Shown here: positions 25,605 to 35,604 of the stretch, one piece after another
How the letters are laid out: each line of letters begins with the position of its first letter
Position numbering within the stretch: the stretch's first letter is position 1
Assembly (NCBI RefSeq): GCF_031143425.1
Contig: NC_090445.1
Location: 822,776,817-822,840,816, forward strand
DNA from: Pleurodeles waltl
Taxonomy: Eukaryota; Chordata; Amphibia; Caudata; Salamandridae
Direction: 5' to 3'
Length of the DNA stretch: 64,000 nucleotides
Made by a program: the position numbers and the translations under genes
Notes under the pieces: generated by a model
Told to the model about the DNA's origin: nothing
Databases searched by the model: none
Seen by the model: the letters and a program-made list of their open reading frames with translations, nothing else

Positions 25605-26930
25605 TATCATCCTGAGATATAAACCACATAAAGCACAGCATCACAATAGGTATCAAACGCATTGTACGCCCAAAATCTCAACAGTCTAATATTAGACACT
25701 TACCTCCTAAGTATCACCAACATTATGGGCAAAAAGCACAGGGTGGAACATAATTTCACTAGCATAACCCCAAGTATGCAAGACGACCTCAAAATTATAA
25801 AACACACTTTAGAGGCAGCCAGAACAGGGTCTGACAATCAAACTACAAGAAATACATTTCCTAGCACCACAAATACACAATGGGGCCTGGCGCCCTACAA
25901 ACCACCAGGACCCCCTGGTCAACTGGCCACCTCAAAGGGGCTCAAATGTCCTGTTTCCAGAATGTCGGGGCTGCTGCCAATGCAGCGAAAGACCAGCGAG
26001 CGTACTTGCGCAAACCTAAACGTTGCAACTGGCACTAAGTGCTGCACAGCTGTGAAGAAATGGTGCAAGGAGTGCATCTCACTCCTAACTCAGACAGAAC
26101 TACCTCCAAATGCCCTAAGAGTCAAGAGGAGGATAACTTTCGTCAGTTCACCCGTTGGGAGAGGATTTATCTGCTCTTATTGTGCAGCTGTTCCCACCAT
26201 TGTCTCCAGCTTACTTTATATATAGAGCAGCGGACTAGAACAAAAAGAACTTATTCAGTTTTTTAACATTTCTTATAGTCCTTTATCTTCAATTTCTATT
26301 GGTGTTGCATAAAAAGCAACCAGCGTGGTTCGTGCAGTACCGTATATAGTCCAGATAACTTCTTCAGGGAAGTATAGAAGAAAGATGTGACCTTGATGTC
26401 TCAGGCAAGAGAAAAATAATTGATGACTTTAGTCCCTCAAAATAGAAGTCATTTCCGGTAATGGAAATATAAATGATGTCGAGGCTGAGTACTTTGCTGT
26501 ATGAATTATTCCTTATGTGCATTACATTCGGAGGGATATGACTCCTCCGTCATGTGATGTAACTCGAGTCTTTGAAGTGCACACAACCCACTGAATAAAT
26601 GTTCGAAAAACGTGACTCTAAAAGGTAATATTAAGTTTCCAGTCCTGGGCTTTAAATCACCAGCAAGGAGAGACAGGCAGCCTCTGTTATCAGCGCGTCT
26701 CTATACTGAAAGGAAGAAACTGATACCCATGGATCAGAGGGTCTGACAAAGCTAAAATTAAAAGACAGGCAGCCTCATATATATTGTGATAGCACAATCG
26801 CGCATATCTCGAAGCGCCCGTGCAGCAAAGTAGGCATCTGCGGCCTGCGCAACTCCTGGCTCCAATAACCAGCACGATAACCCCGCTCGCACCATCAACC
26901 CAAATTCACGCTGATCCGTACACCACCTAC
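25605..26930. other. Unassigned DNA with possible L1-like ORF1 start
   Basis: A plus-strand frame from 25722 begins MGKKHRVEHNFTSITPSMQ, which looks like a basic LINE ORF1 N-terminus, but no coiled coil or RRM follows before it degenerates. From 26230 the sequence changes character and I recognise nothing. Confidence 0.3.
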
Positions 26931-27690
26931 ATTGTTGGCGTGTTCAGGAGTCCCCAACCCGGAGTCCGTCGCCGTCGTTCCGCCGCCATTTTGGGGTCAG
27001 GCACCATGGTCCCCGTGTTGTGTTCACTCAGTTACATAGTAACGTGAATGTTTGTGCAACTGTTTGGCGGCATGAATCGGTGCTTGGTACGGGTCTGCAT
27101 CCGCCATCATCCAAGAGATGCGAAGACAGAGACCACATCACGGACTCCTGTAGGCGATCCTCCTTCCCTGGTCGTCTCCCTTCGCTCCCCCGCAGCCAAA
27201 GCGACTCCCAGGACCCTCTGGGGTCGCAGTAGACAGTCAGCGCTAGCCCACTGGTCCTGATATGCGCTGCAGGATCGAAATTGGCCCCAGCCGCTCCTCG
27301 CCGAATAAACCAGGCCTCTCACCTAGCTGTTGGTGCTCGGCGCGGCCGCCATTTTAGGGACAGGTGGACTTCAGCCTCCAGCGCCTCCGTTCCTCTGCAG
27401 TGCTTCTCCTTGCTCGGGAGCCGCCCCGGCCTCGACGGTTTTAATAACTGCTTCTCCGCTCACCGGGCATCCGTGTGACGCGGGACTGTCCAGGTGGGCA
27501 GAGTTCTTTTTGTAAGAGCGCGGCCGCCATTTTGGGGTCAGGCAGTACGCTTTCGGCTCGATCGACGATTTTCGGTTCCCATTCTTTCGCCCCCAGAGCT
27601 GGAACCCTCCTGGTACTCAGGCCCCGGTCCTCCAACAGTTCAGTCTTACCTTTGCACCGCACTCTTCCAGGCTCAGCCTGAGCACCCACA
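26930..27690 (+). promoter_or_regulatory. CpG-rich leader-like block with three GCCGCCATTTT motifs
   Basis: GC- and CpG-rich DNA set between AT-rich flanks. CCGCCATTTT occurs near 26983, 27346 and 27523, the last two inside GCGGCCGCCATTTT, and each is followed by a ggggtcaggc or agggacagg stretch. CCGCCATNTT is the consensus for YY1, which drives several L1 promoters. Spacing (about 360 and 180 bases) suggests decayed repeated monomers. It lies about 600 bases upstream of an L1 ORF2 start on the same strand. Promoter function is inference. Confidence 0.45.
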
Positions 27691-27699
27691 ACACCAAGC

Positions 27700-27778
27700 A
27701 AAAGATGCAGGGGTTGGTTAGTCCAGTCAGAAGATGCAAGGGTTAATTGGTCCAATCAAAAGATGCACGGCTTGGTTC
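27700..27778. repeat. Three short direct repeats (about 29 bp)
   Basis: aaaagatgcaggggttgg, agaagatgcaagggttaa and aaaagatgcacggcttgg begin about 29 bases apart, with tagtccagtc and ggtccaatc filling the first two units. Confidence 0.7.
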
Positions 27779-28195
27779 TCTCTGTGTTCATATGCATATA
27801 TGTAACATACATAAATAGTTGAAAAAAGTCAAAACAATCTTCAAATCGCTGTCCTTTTTCACAAGCCCATAGCAATTGCAACGCAAACACAGTTAATTTT
27901 CCTCGCCAGGCAAATAAATAAAAGCTCCATTGCTTTATTCCGATCAGGAGGACTAGCCATCAGCCAGTGAAGAATTTCACGTTTGGGCGTTCTCTTCCTT
28001 TTAGTAAAAACGAGGAGCTCTTCCTGTTGTTGGTTGGGATCCTGCCGTGGCTGGGCGGGGGAGATGAGAGCTGCTGAGCGCTCGGCGAGCGACCTCCAGA
28101 GGGTACCAGACACACTCTCACTATGCTAATTATATGCTTGACTATCTTTTATCTTCACTACAATTACCACCAATTCCCACTGCTCCATTCCCCTC

Positions 28196-28992
28196 ATGAC
28201 TGCAAAACACAGACCACCCCAGCCTTCCTCTCTACCCCCCCACCTGCCCAATGCCCTCCGGCAATTTAACTGGGACATATCAGGGACACATCAATTCATG
28301 GATAATATAAAAATACTCTCCCTCAAGTTTAAGGGGCTAGCCCACCCAAAGAAATGCCAAAAAATCCTAGACTACACACATAAACCCAAAGAAGATCTTA
28401 TACTCCTACAAGAAACAAAATTTGCTTTAAAAGAAGCCTCTCTAATAAAGAATTCCTGGGTTATTGATCTCTCGTGTGCCCCAGCTGTCAACAAGAACAA
28501 TGGTCTAATCACCCTAATTTCCAAATCCTCTGGCCTAACATTTAACTCTACTGAAGCAGACCATGAGGGCAGATGACTCAATTCCAGAATCTGGAAAAAA
28601 AGACACCAAAAGTTTGGTTGTGAACATCTACGTCCCAAACAGTGATAGCCTGACTTTGTGGACTAATCTCAGCTAAAAAAAATATTATCTTCCCCACTCA
28701 ATTCAGAATCAATGTGGATAGTGATTTCAACCTACCATGGTAAGGCACCCTAGATAGAAATTCCAGGCACAATTCACAAAGGTAAACTTAGACCAAAAGT
28801 CAAAGTTTATACCAGAAGTCTAACTTTACTAATAGTAAAGTTAGACTGTTAGTCTAAGTTTGTCTTTGTGAATTGGGCACTCAGTACGCACCTTTAAACC
28901 CAGAAAGTCCAAACAAATAAATGCTAAAACTTTGTAAAACACACAGACTAGAAGATGTCTGGAGACTATTCAATCCCACAGGGAAAGACCAG
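28196..28992 (+). pseudogene. L1 ORF2 segment A (endonuclease N-terminal part)
   Basis: First piece of the old L1 ORF2 that spans the window to 53.9 kb. The frame from 28196 (or Met 28298, MDNIKILSLKFKGL) shows the L1 endonuclease opening, with LILLQETK holding the catalytic Glu. A stop at 28574-28576 breaks it. The theme goes on in other frames: VVNIYVPNSDSLTLWTNL, then SDFNLPW (the GDFN motif), DRNSRHSVRTF after the MITE, and LEDVWRLFNPTGKD just before 28993, where the Harbinger transposon interrupts. Continues at 46648. Confidence 0.85.
28770..28875. mobile_element. 106-bp palindromic MITE in L1 ORF2
   Basis: Starts CAATTCACAAAGG and ends CTTTGTGAATTG, with the inner arms GTCTAACTTTACTA/TAGTAAAGTTAGAC at the centre, so nearly the whole unit folds on itself. 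GGCA is present on both sides (28766-28769 and 28876-28879). Removing the unit and one GGCA gives a continuous L1 endonuclease reading, DRNSRHSVRTF, which fixes the borders. Superfamily unknown; the 4-bp duplication is unusual. Confidence 0.85.
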
Positions 28993-29279
28993 GGGCCTAA
29001 TTACGACGTTGGCAGTCTTTTTGCAAGACCGTCGTGGTGGCGGCGGCCAAAGCACTGCCACGTTGGCAGTAATCCTACAGCTATATTACGACTCACATGC
29101 TGAACACCGCCACTATACAGCCAAAAAGCCCACACCGCCAGGACAAAGGAGGGCGGGAAAGAGGCGGTTCCACCACCAGCAATGCCAGCCGGACAACTTT
29201 CCACCCACCAGATTACGACCCACAAATTATCACAGAAATCATTCCATGGCGGAAAACCATTGGCGGTGGGAACCACTGC

Positions 29280-29640
29280 ACTCAAAAACTCACTTCAGAC
29301 AAAACACACCACCACATTGGACGGACATACACACACCAGACACATCTACTTACAGCACTATATAACACACCCCCACACAGTCCACAATCTTTTGCTACCA
29401 AAACAACATTCACAGACAAGTGAGGACCCACAAACGAACGATTTGGCACTTGTACACCATAGGCACATATACACTTCACGCTCAGCACACACCACACAAA
29501 TGCATGAACACAATACACACATCACAACTACACACAAATACCACAAACCATCAGACACATTGAAACACCACCACCCCACCAAGCACCCTACACTGCACCC
29601 TTACAGACACAACACCCACACCCACCCACAACACAACCAC
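29280..29640. repeat. CA-rich subterminal tract of the Harbinger element
   Basis: Dense degenerate ACAC/CACC sequence between the left end and the Myb-like gene. It is mirrored by the TG-rich tract 39490-40091 plus 46160-46200 toward the right end. Small frames here are composition byproducts. Confidence 0.6.
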
Positions 29641-29641
29641 C

Positions 29642-30020
29642 ATGTCCTGTCAAAAGCACCCACGCTTCACAGACAATGAGTTGAGTGTCAGGGTTGATGA
29701 ACTTGTGAGGGTAGAGCCACAACTGTTTGGAGCACAGGTCCAGCAAACCTCCATTGTCAGGAAAATTGAGTTATGGCAGAGAATTATCGACCTGGGTCAG
29801 CTCAGTAAGCAACCATCCACACACAAGGGAGGACATCAGAAAGAGGTGGAACGAACTACAGGGGAAAGTGCATTCCATGGCATCACGTCATCAGATTGCC
29901 ATGTAGAATACTGGCGGTGGGCCCCCACCTCCTCCTCTAGAGTTCACATCGTGGGAGAAGGTGGTCTTGGACATACTGCATCCAGAGGGCCTGACTGGAA
30001 TACCAGAGCATTGGACTCTG
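29642..30020 (+). pseudogene. Harbinger Myb/SANT-like protein, exon 1
   Basis: Harbinger elements encode a Myb/SANT-like partner that binds the element ends and helps transposase enter the nucleus. From ATG 29642 the frame reads HPRFTDNELSVRVDELV, then VEPQLFGAQVQQTSI and ELWQRIID, the helical Myb/SANT-like start. After about 29790 the conserved reading shifts frame to TREDIRKRWNELQGKVHSMAS, then LDILHPEGLTGIPEHWTL, ending at a strong donor, CTCTG|GTAAGTAA (30021). The frame change and a stop within the second part mark it as broken. Confidence 0.75.
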
Positions 30021-30830
30021 GTAAGTAACTATCACTTCCCTAGCACAAATTTGTCCTGTCCAGCATGCTTCCTCACTACCCAAACACTCCCCAATTCACT
30101 CAATCTCCTACCACACCTCCCACCTAATACCCCGCTCCTGCATGCCACACCACCACCCAGCCCCAATGCCCACATAGTCCCTGGCAAGTACACGGATAAC
30201 AGTGCCAATAACAATCACTACGACTCCCACAATGCACTAGCCCAGCTACATCAAAACCTGCAATGTGCACTTTACATCACATCTCTTGCATGTATGACTA
30301 TTGCACTAGGTACACCAACTGGTTGTTTCGACTGAGAACCACTACATGGCAATGACAGCAATGCAATAACACAACACAATGGCAAACAACATCAAACACA
30401 GTCACAGCACTGTCACCAAATCTAAGTGCCACTTATCGAGTTCAACAACCCTGAAATTGTATACTCCATGCACAGACAGGACAAGCAACCTTGTACACAC
30501 ACATACCCTCCTCCCACTCGGACACCACGCTGCAATTTACAGCCATTCCCACTCACATTCAGCAAGCCAGAATTGCCACAAGCTAACAGGGCACACCGGT
30601 CACGTGAACCATCACACAAGAACAGAATCCACCCACCAAGCAAAAGTTACCAAGCCTGATTGACAAAAATCTCTATGGAGCATGGTACATGTCACAATCC
30701 ACAAACAGTGTTTGCAGTGCTGCATCTGTCATTGCCATTGCTGGGAATCAAGTCAAGTCACTGTACGCATCAGACAAATAGACAACCAATAACACTTCCA
30801 CCATTTAATTCACTCTCACTCCATACACAG
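30021..30830 (+). other. Intron of the Harbinger Myb-like gene
   Basis: Bounded by donor GTAAGTAA at 30021 and acceptor CACTCCATACACAG ending at 30830. The interior is CA-rich and lacks conserved coding. Confidence 0.6.
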
Positions 30831-31576
30831 GTACCCCTGCCACTGCCACCATGGAGAGGATAACAGAGACTGCCAGCCTTCCTCAGGATGAAGGCCCCAG
30901 TGAGAACAACTTCGCTGGATGTCTGGACATTGACAACCTACCTGGCCCATCTGGAACACCTGCTCAGTCTACCACTCCCTTCCTCACCCTGCCCACATCA
31001 ACCCCGCACTCCCTCCCTCCCCCCACCACCCTGTGGCACAAACATCACAGCCAACCCTTTGTCCCCAAAAATGTGTCCCAAGGACTGTTCTATCAATTGT
31101 GTGCCCCACAGTACAGGGACCTGAGTCGCTCCCTCACACCCAAGACAATTAAGGTTCTTGTGACATTGGGAGTGGGCACACAGTGCTGGGGGCAGGGGAC
31201 GTGGGACGGATCCTGTGGGCCAGAGAATGGGCCGCCAAGGGAGTCACCTGACCAGGAAACCATCACCCAAGTCCTCGGAGTATACCAACAATCCCAGGAC
31301 GGGATGGGCCAGATCATTACCCTGTTGGGGGAAAACCAAAGGCTGCAGAGGGAACACCACCAGGAGGTCATGCAGCAGTGGCAGGCTCACAGTGCCACCA
31401 TGGCCTCCATGGTAGGGGTGCTCAGGGACTTCAACACCACCCTGTGTGCTTCCTCCTCCCACCAGCAGGTCCCTTCCACTAGTCAAATCACACCTGAGCC
31501 TTCCACATCTGCCACAGCAGGGGAATTGAGGCCCTGCCAGGGGAACCATAGCCCTCGGGTAAACCTCCCTCTGTAG
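30831..31576 (+). pseudogene. Harbinger Myb/SANT-like protein, exon 2
   Basis: After the acceptor, the frame holding Met 30851 stays open to 31576. It begins MERITETASLPQDEG, passes a proline/threonine-rich middle, and ends with an amphipathic stretch (YQQSQDGMGQIITLLGENQ, HHQEVMQQWQAHSATMA) of the kind seen at the C-terminus of Harbinger Myb-like proteins. Splicing joins it in frame with the 29642 reading but not with the conserved second half of exon 1, so at least one indel lies in exon 1. Relatives should carry a coiled coil here. Confidence 0.6.
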
Positions 31577-32555
31577 CTGAAGAACTCGTTCCCCCCGCAC
31601 CCAAACATGGACATCCACCTAGACATTCGGCTTGACCAGATGCCAAGACCAAACCCACTGCCAGGAAGTGAAACTCTCTTGATTTCTCGCCATTGTGTGC
31701 CACTGAGACACCCTGTTGACTGTTCAATTACAGGACTCCATTTTCCCATGACCTTTGGACACTGGACCTGTGCTACCTACAGCTGTGCCACCTACTCTAA
31801 TGATTCCAACTACCAAGAGCCCACTCATCACCTGTTTGACACAGTATGCACCATATGTTTTACTCACATTTCCCTTGTATGCACAATAAACACTATAGAT
31901 CACAGCAACTGCATATGTGTCTTTATTTTGACATTGACAAATGTTCAGTATACAAATGTTATGTGGGAAAGGCCCCAAAACCAACTGGCAGTGTAATGGA
32001 CAGCAGAGGGAGGCATCCTCTGCAGGAGACACAGTACAACAGAAATGTCCCAGGTCAAATGTAAGGTTGGCACTAGTCCAGCCCCACATTAAAGTATATC
32101 CACTTATCCAACCTGCAAAAAGACCATAACATAGAGTTCCTTCAGGATAGAAGTCACGTTGCCACACAAAGCACATATGCAATACATAGTTGTCGTGCCC
32201 AGTGTACATTGCTAACTAAATAGGGCACAACAGATATTATTTCTACATCGTCAGTCTCAGGAAATACATCACTAATCACTGTAGCTGGCATCAGTCATGT
32301 GCAAATCTCCATTCTGTAAACAGTTACCAAAAGCTAATGACCAGGAATGCCTAAAGCTATAGGTTGGAGGCAATGATCAACATTACACAGTCAGTCGTTG
32401 GAATGACCTGAGAACAGGAGAATGCAAGACACATAGCACAACACAGGTCTGTCCATATGAGATGTGAATCTAGCAACCTGCATGGAGTACACTTTAGAGA
32501 TGAGACACTTTAACTACGCACCAGTGATGATCCAACTCAGGAGGATCATTGCAAC
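31577..32555. other. Harbinger interior between Myb-like gene and LTR insertion
   Basis: No intact ORF. A polyadenylation-like AATAAA at 31886-31891 lies about 310 bases past the Myb-like stop. On the minus strand, sequence next to 32555 translates to ELDHHWCVVKVSHL, which could be the C-terminal end of the transposase cut off by the LTR; this is weak. Confidence 0.4.
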
Positions 32556-34687
32556 TGTTAGACTTGGCATCCTTGGTGTGGTCTACCTTAACTTTTTGCC
32601 TCTGTTTCCCAGGTTGTTGATATGTGCTGGACTCTGTTTTTGCTGTTTTTGTTACTCTGGGCACTTTACCACTGCTATCCAGTGCTAAAGTGAAAGTGCT
32701 CCTATGTAAAATGTATGTGTCATTGGATTTCCATGATTGGCATATTTGATTTACTGGTAAGTCTCTAGTACAGTGCAGTAGAGGTGCCCAGGGCCTGTAA
32801 ATCAAATGCTGCTAGTGGGCCTGCAGCACTGGTGGTGCCACGCACATTAGTAGCCCTGTAAACAAGGCTCAGACCTGCCACTGTAGTGTCTGTGGGTACA
32901 GCTTTAAACTGCCAATTCGACTTGGCATGTGTACCCACTTGCCAGACCTAACCCTTCCCTTTTCTTACATGTAAGACACCCCTAAAGTAGGCCCTAGGTA
33001 GCCCTATGGGCAGGGTGCAGTGTATGTTAAAGGTGGGACATGTATTTATGTGTTATATATGTCCTGACAGTGAAATACTGCCAAATTCGTTTTTCACTGT
33101 TGCAAGGCCTATCTCTCTCATAGGTTAACGTGGGGGCTACCTTAAAATATGATTAAAGTGTAGATTCTCTTTGGGAGCAGATGGACCTGTGGAGTTTGGG
33201 GTCTCTGAACTCACAATTTAGAAATACATATTTTAGTAAAGTTGGTTTTCAGATTGCGTGTTTGAAAATGCCACACTTAGAAAATAGGCATTTTCTTGCT
33301 TAAACCATTCTGTGACTCTGTCTGTGAATTCCCTGTCTGGGTTAGTTTGACAGTTGGGCTGTTTGCACCTCTCTCTAGACAGTGACACAAAGGGAGCTGG
33401 GGTGTATCCTGCATATCCTGATGAGCTATTTGTGCTAGGAGGGAGGGGAGGACTGGCCACTTACACCTGAAAGGGCTGTGCCTGCCCTCACACAATGCAG
33501 TCTCCAACCCCCTGGTGTGTGTCTGGGGCCTGGCCTGGGCAAGGCAGGATCTCGCAAACAAGGGAGACGTTCCTTTGAAGTAGGCCTACTTCAAAGGCCA
33601 AAACAGGTATAAGAAGAGAACACAAACCCCTGAAAAATTAGATCACTTTGGGAAATCAAGAGGGACCTCTGCCTGGAGTAGAGCTGAAGAGCTGAGGAGA
33701 AGTGCTGCCCTGCCTGTGACTGTGCTTTGTGGAGCTATCCTGCAGTTGCTGCTTCTGCCTGTACAAGGGGACAACGACTGGACTTGGTTGTGCATTCCTG
33801 CTTGTGTAGAAATCTCCAAGGGCTTGTCCTGAGCTTGCCCCCTGTTGTTGAAGTCTCAGGGCCATCAGAGACTTTCCCTGCCAGCAACTGGACTCTCTGC
33901 GGAGACTCCTGCCATGCCAAGTGGTGTCCTATCCAGCTACTGGGCCCTTGAAAGGTGAAGCTGGCAGACCACGACTGAAAATCCACGCACCGAACAACGT
34001 GCAGGGAAAATTTTGACGCACCTTCCAAGACACGGCTGAGAAATGATGCGCCGCCAGCTTCGCGGCTGGAATCTATGCTCCACCTGCATCGCGGCTGGAA
34101 GATCGACGCACGCAGCTGGAGAAACGATGTGCAACACCCGCTGACAAGGTTGCAACAAACATAGCTCGTTTTTTCCAATACCGTGCTGCAGAATTTTAAA
34201 CACAAATCTCGCTGGGTGTGGAAAAACAACGCAATGCCTGCCCGGACCAGAGGTGCCTGTCCAGATTGACCTATCACCCTCCTGCGGAGAGGAAAAACGA
34301 CGCACACCGACCAGAGGAAGAACAACGCACGATCTCACTTGCGAGTGAGAAATCGACGCATCGCTGGTCTTTTCCGACGCACACTCGCCCGTGTGGTGTT
34401 ATTTTGACGCAACCCAGGTACTTTTTCACGCTAACTGCGTTAGCACTGTTTTCTAAGGATTTAAGACTCTTTTTACTTTACAACTTGACTTGTGTATGGT
34501 GGATTTTTGTCCTTTTGGTCTGGGTTTGTTTAGATAAATATTACCTCTTTTTCTAAACCTGTGTTGTGTCATTTTGTAGTGTTTTTACTGAGTTACTGTG
34601 TGTGTTGGTCGAAATACTTTACACCTAGACTCTGAAGTTATGCCTGGCTGCTTGTGCCAAGCCACCAAGGGGGTGAGCGGGGGTTAA
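32556..34687 (+). mobile_element. Long solo LTR-like insertion, 3' truncated
   Basis: Starts TGTTAGACTTGG in Harbinger DNA and ends near gagcgggggttaa, where transposase sequence (GGAL, minus strand) resumes. No gag-pol is present. It has a CpG-rich segment (33960-34430) with many GACGCA-type motifs, then a T-rich stretch with aataaa-poor sequence and tgtgttgtgtc. It resembles long LTRs common in salamander genomes, from memory of the family type only. The terminal CA is not found, so the end seems truncated and no target duplication could be read. Confidence 0.55.
33960..34430 (+). repeat. Recurring GACGCA / AACGACGCA motif cluster in the LTR
   Basis: GACGCA or one-base variants recur many times at irregular spacing, for example ttttgacgca (34012), gatcgacgca, aaacgacgca, aatcgacgca, ttccgacgca and ttttgacgca (34404). 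The core is CpG-centred, in contrast to the CpG-poor remainder of the LTR. Confidence 0.65.
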
Positions 34688-35600
34688 CTGAGGGCACCTC
34701 CAGAAACATCCAGGCATCTCAATATGGCCTTCAGAAGGCCAAATGTTAGTTTAATTACACACGCCCCGTCCTGCTGTGGGCCTCATTAAAACGTAGTTCA
34801 CCTTCCGTGGCAGGGTACCTCAGTGGTGTCAACAGCCAGGGAAGGTTAGGCTAGCCAGAGTCACCTGTGTGCACAAAGGTAGGACATGTTACAATACAGG
34901 TATAGCCACAGGGAAGAATGTGATGACAGGTGCCATAGCAGAAAGACATCCAAATGCATACATACCAATGAGCCAAGCCCTCTCTCTGTGTAGTCGTGCC
35001 ATCATGTGTGGGACATTGCTGTTCCTCAGAATGTAGGAGTCATGCACAGAAGCAGGAAACTTGGCTGCCTCTCGTGACATGCACTGGTCTACCACACACA
35101 CCACCTGAACATTAATGGAGTAGTAGTTCTTCCTGTTTCTAGACACCTGTTAATTGTCACTGGGAGGGACCAAGGCTATATGGGTGCCAGCTATGGCCCC
35201 TATCACACGACAGATGTGTCCCATATCAGAGAAGTCTGCCTTCAAATAGGGCAAACCCACTTGTTGGGGGAACCCGATGTAGCGGTCCAGGTGTTTCCAG
35301 TAGATCCTTCAACACAAGAATGAACATGGGCTGTGACATCCGAGCTGCCAAGCCCACTGTATTCTGAAAGGAGCCTGTGGCAAGAAAGTGTAGCACTGAC
35401 AGGACTTGTATTGTGGGAGGGATGGCTTAGGGATTACGTATGGCAGGCAACAAATCAGGCTCCAACCAGGTACATGGATCCATGATGGTCTGAAGATTCA
35501 GACGATAGGTCTGGATGATATGCCTGCCCTCCAGGGTTGCAAGGTCGACTAGTGGACGGTACGCTGGTGCATGTCTCAATCTCCTCATGACAGGATATCT
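34688..35600 (-). pseudogene. PIF/Harbinger transposase, broken
   Basis: DDE-type enzyme that cuts and inserts the transposon. In minus-strand order: RRLRHAPAYRPLVDL, then a helix-turn-helix-like IPPTIQVLSVLHFLATGSFQ and LAARMSQPMF; IGAIAGTHIALVPPSDN; RNRKNYYSINVQVVC; AAKFPASVHDSYILRNS; GDSG.PNLPWLLTPL; then FNEAHSRTGRV, FGLLKA and RCLDVSGG up to 34688. The first catalytic Asp of the usual IDGTH motif is Ala (codon at 35189-35191). Stops and frame changes separate several blocks. The C-terminus is cut off by the LTR at 34687. It converges on the Myb-like gene, a usual Harbinger layout. Confidence 0.8.
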
Positions 35601-35604
35601 AGGA

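Noticed and set aside
31724..32209. 161-codon minus frame near the Myb-like gene
   Set aside because: No recognisable domain, and part lies under the 3' end of the plus-strand Myb-like gene.
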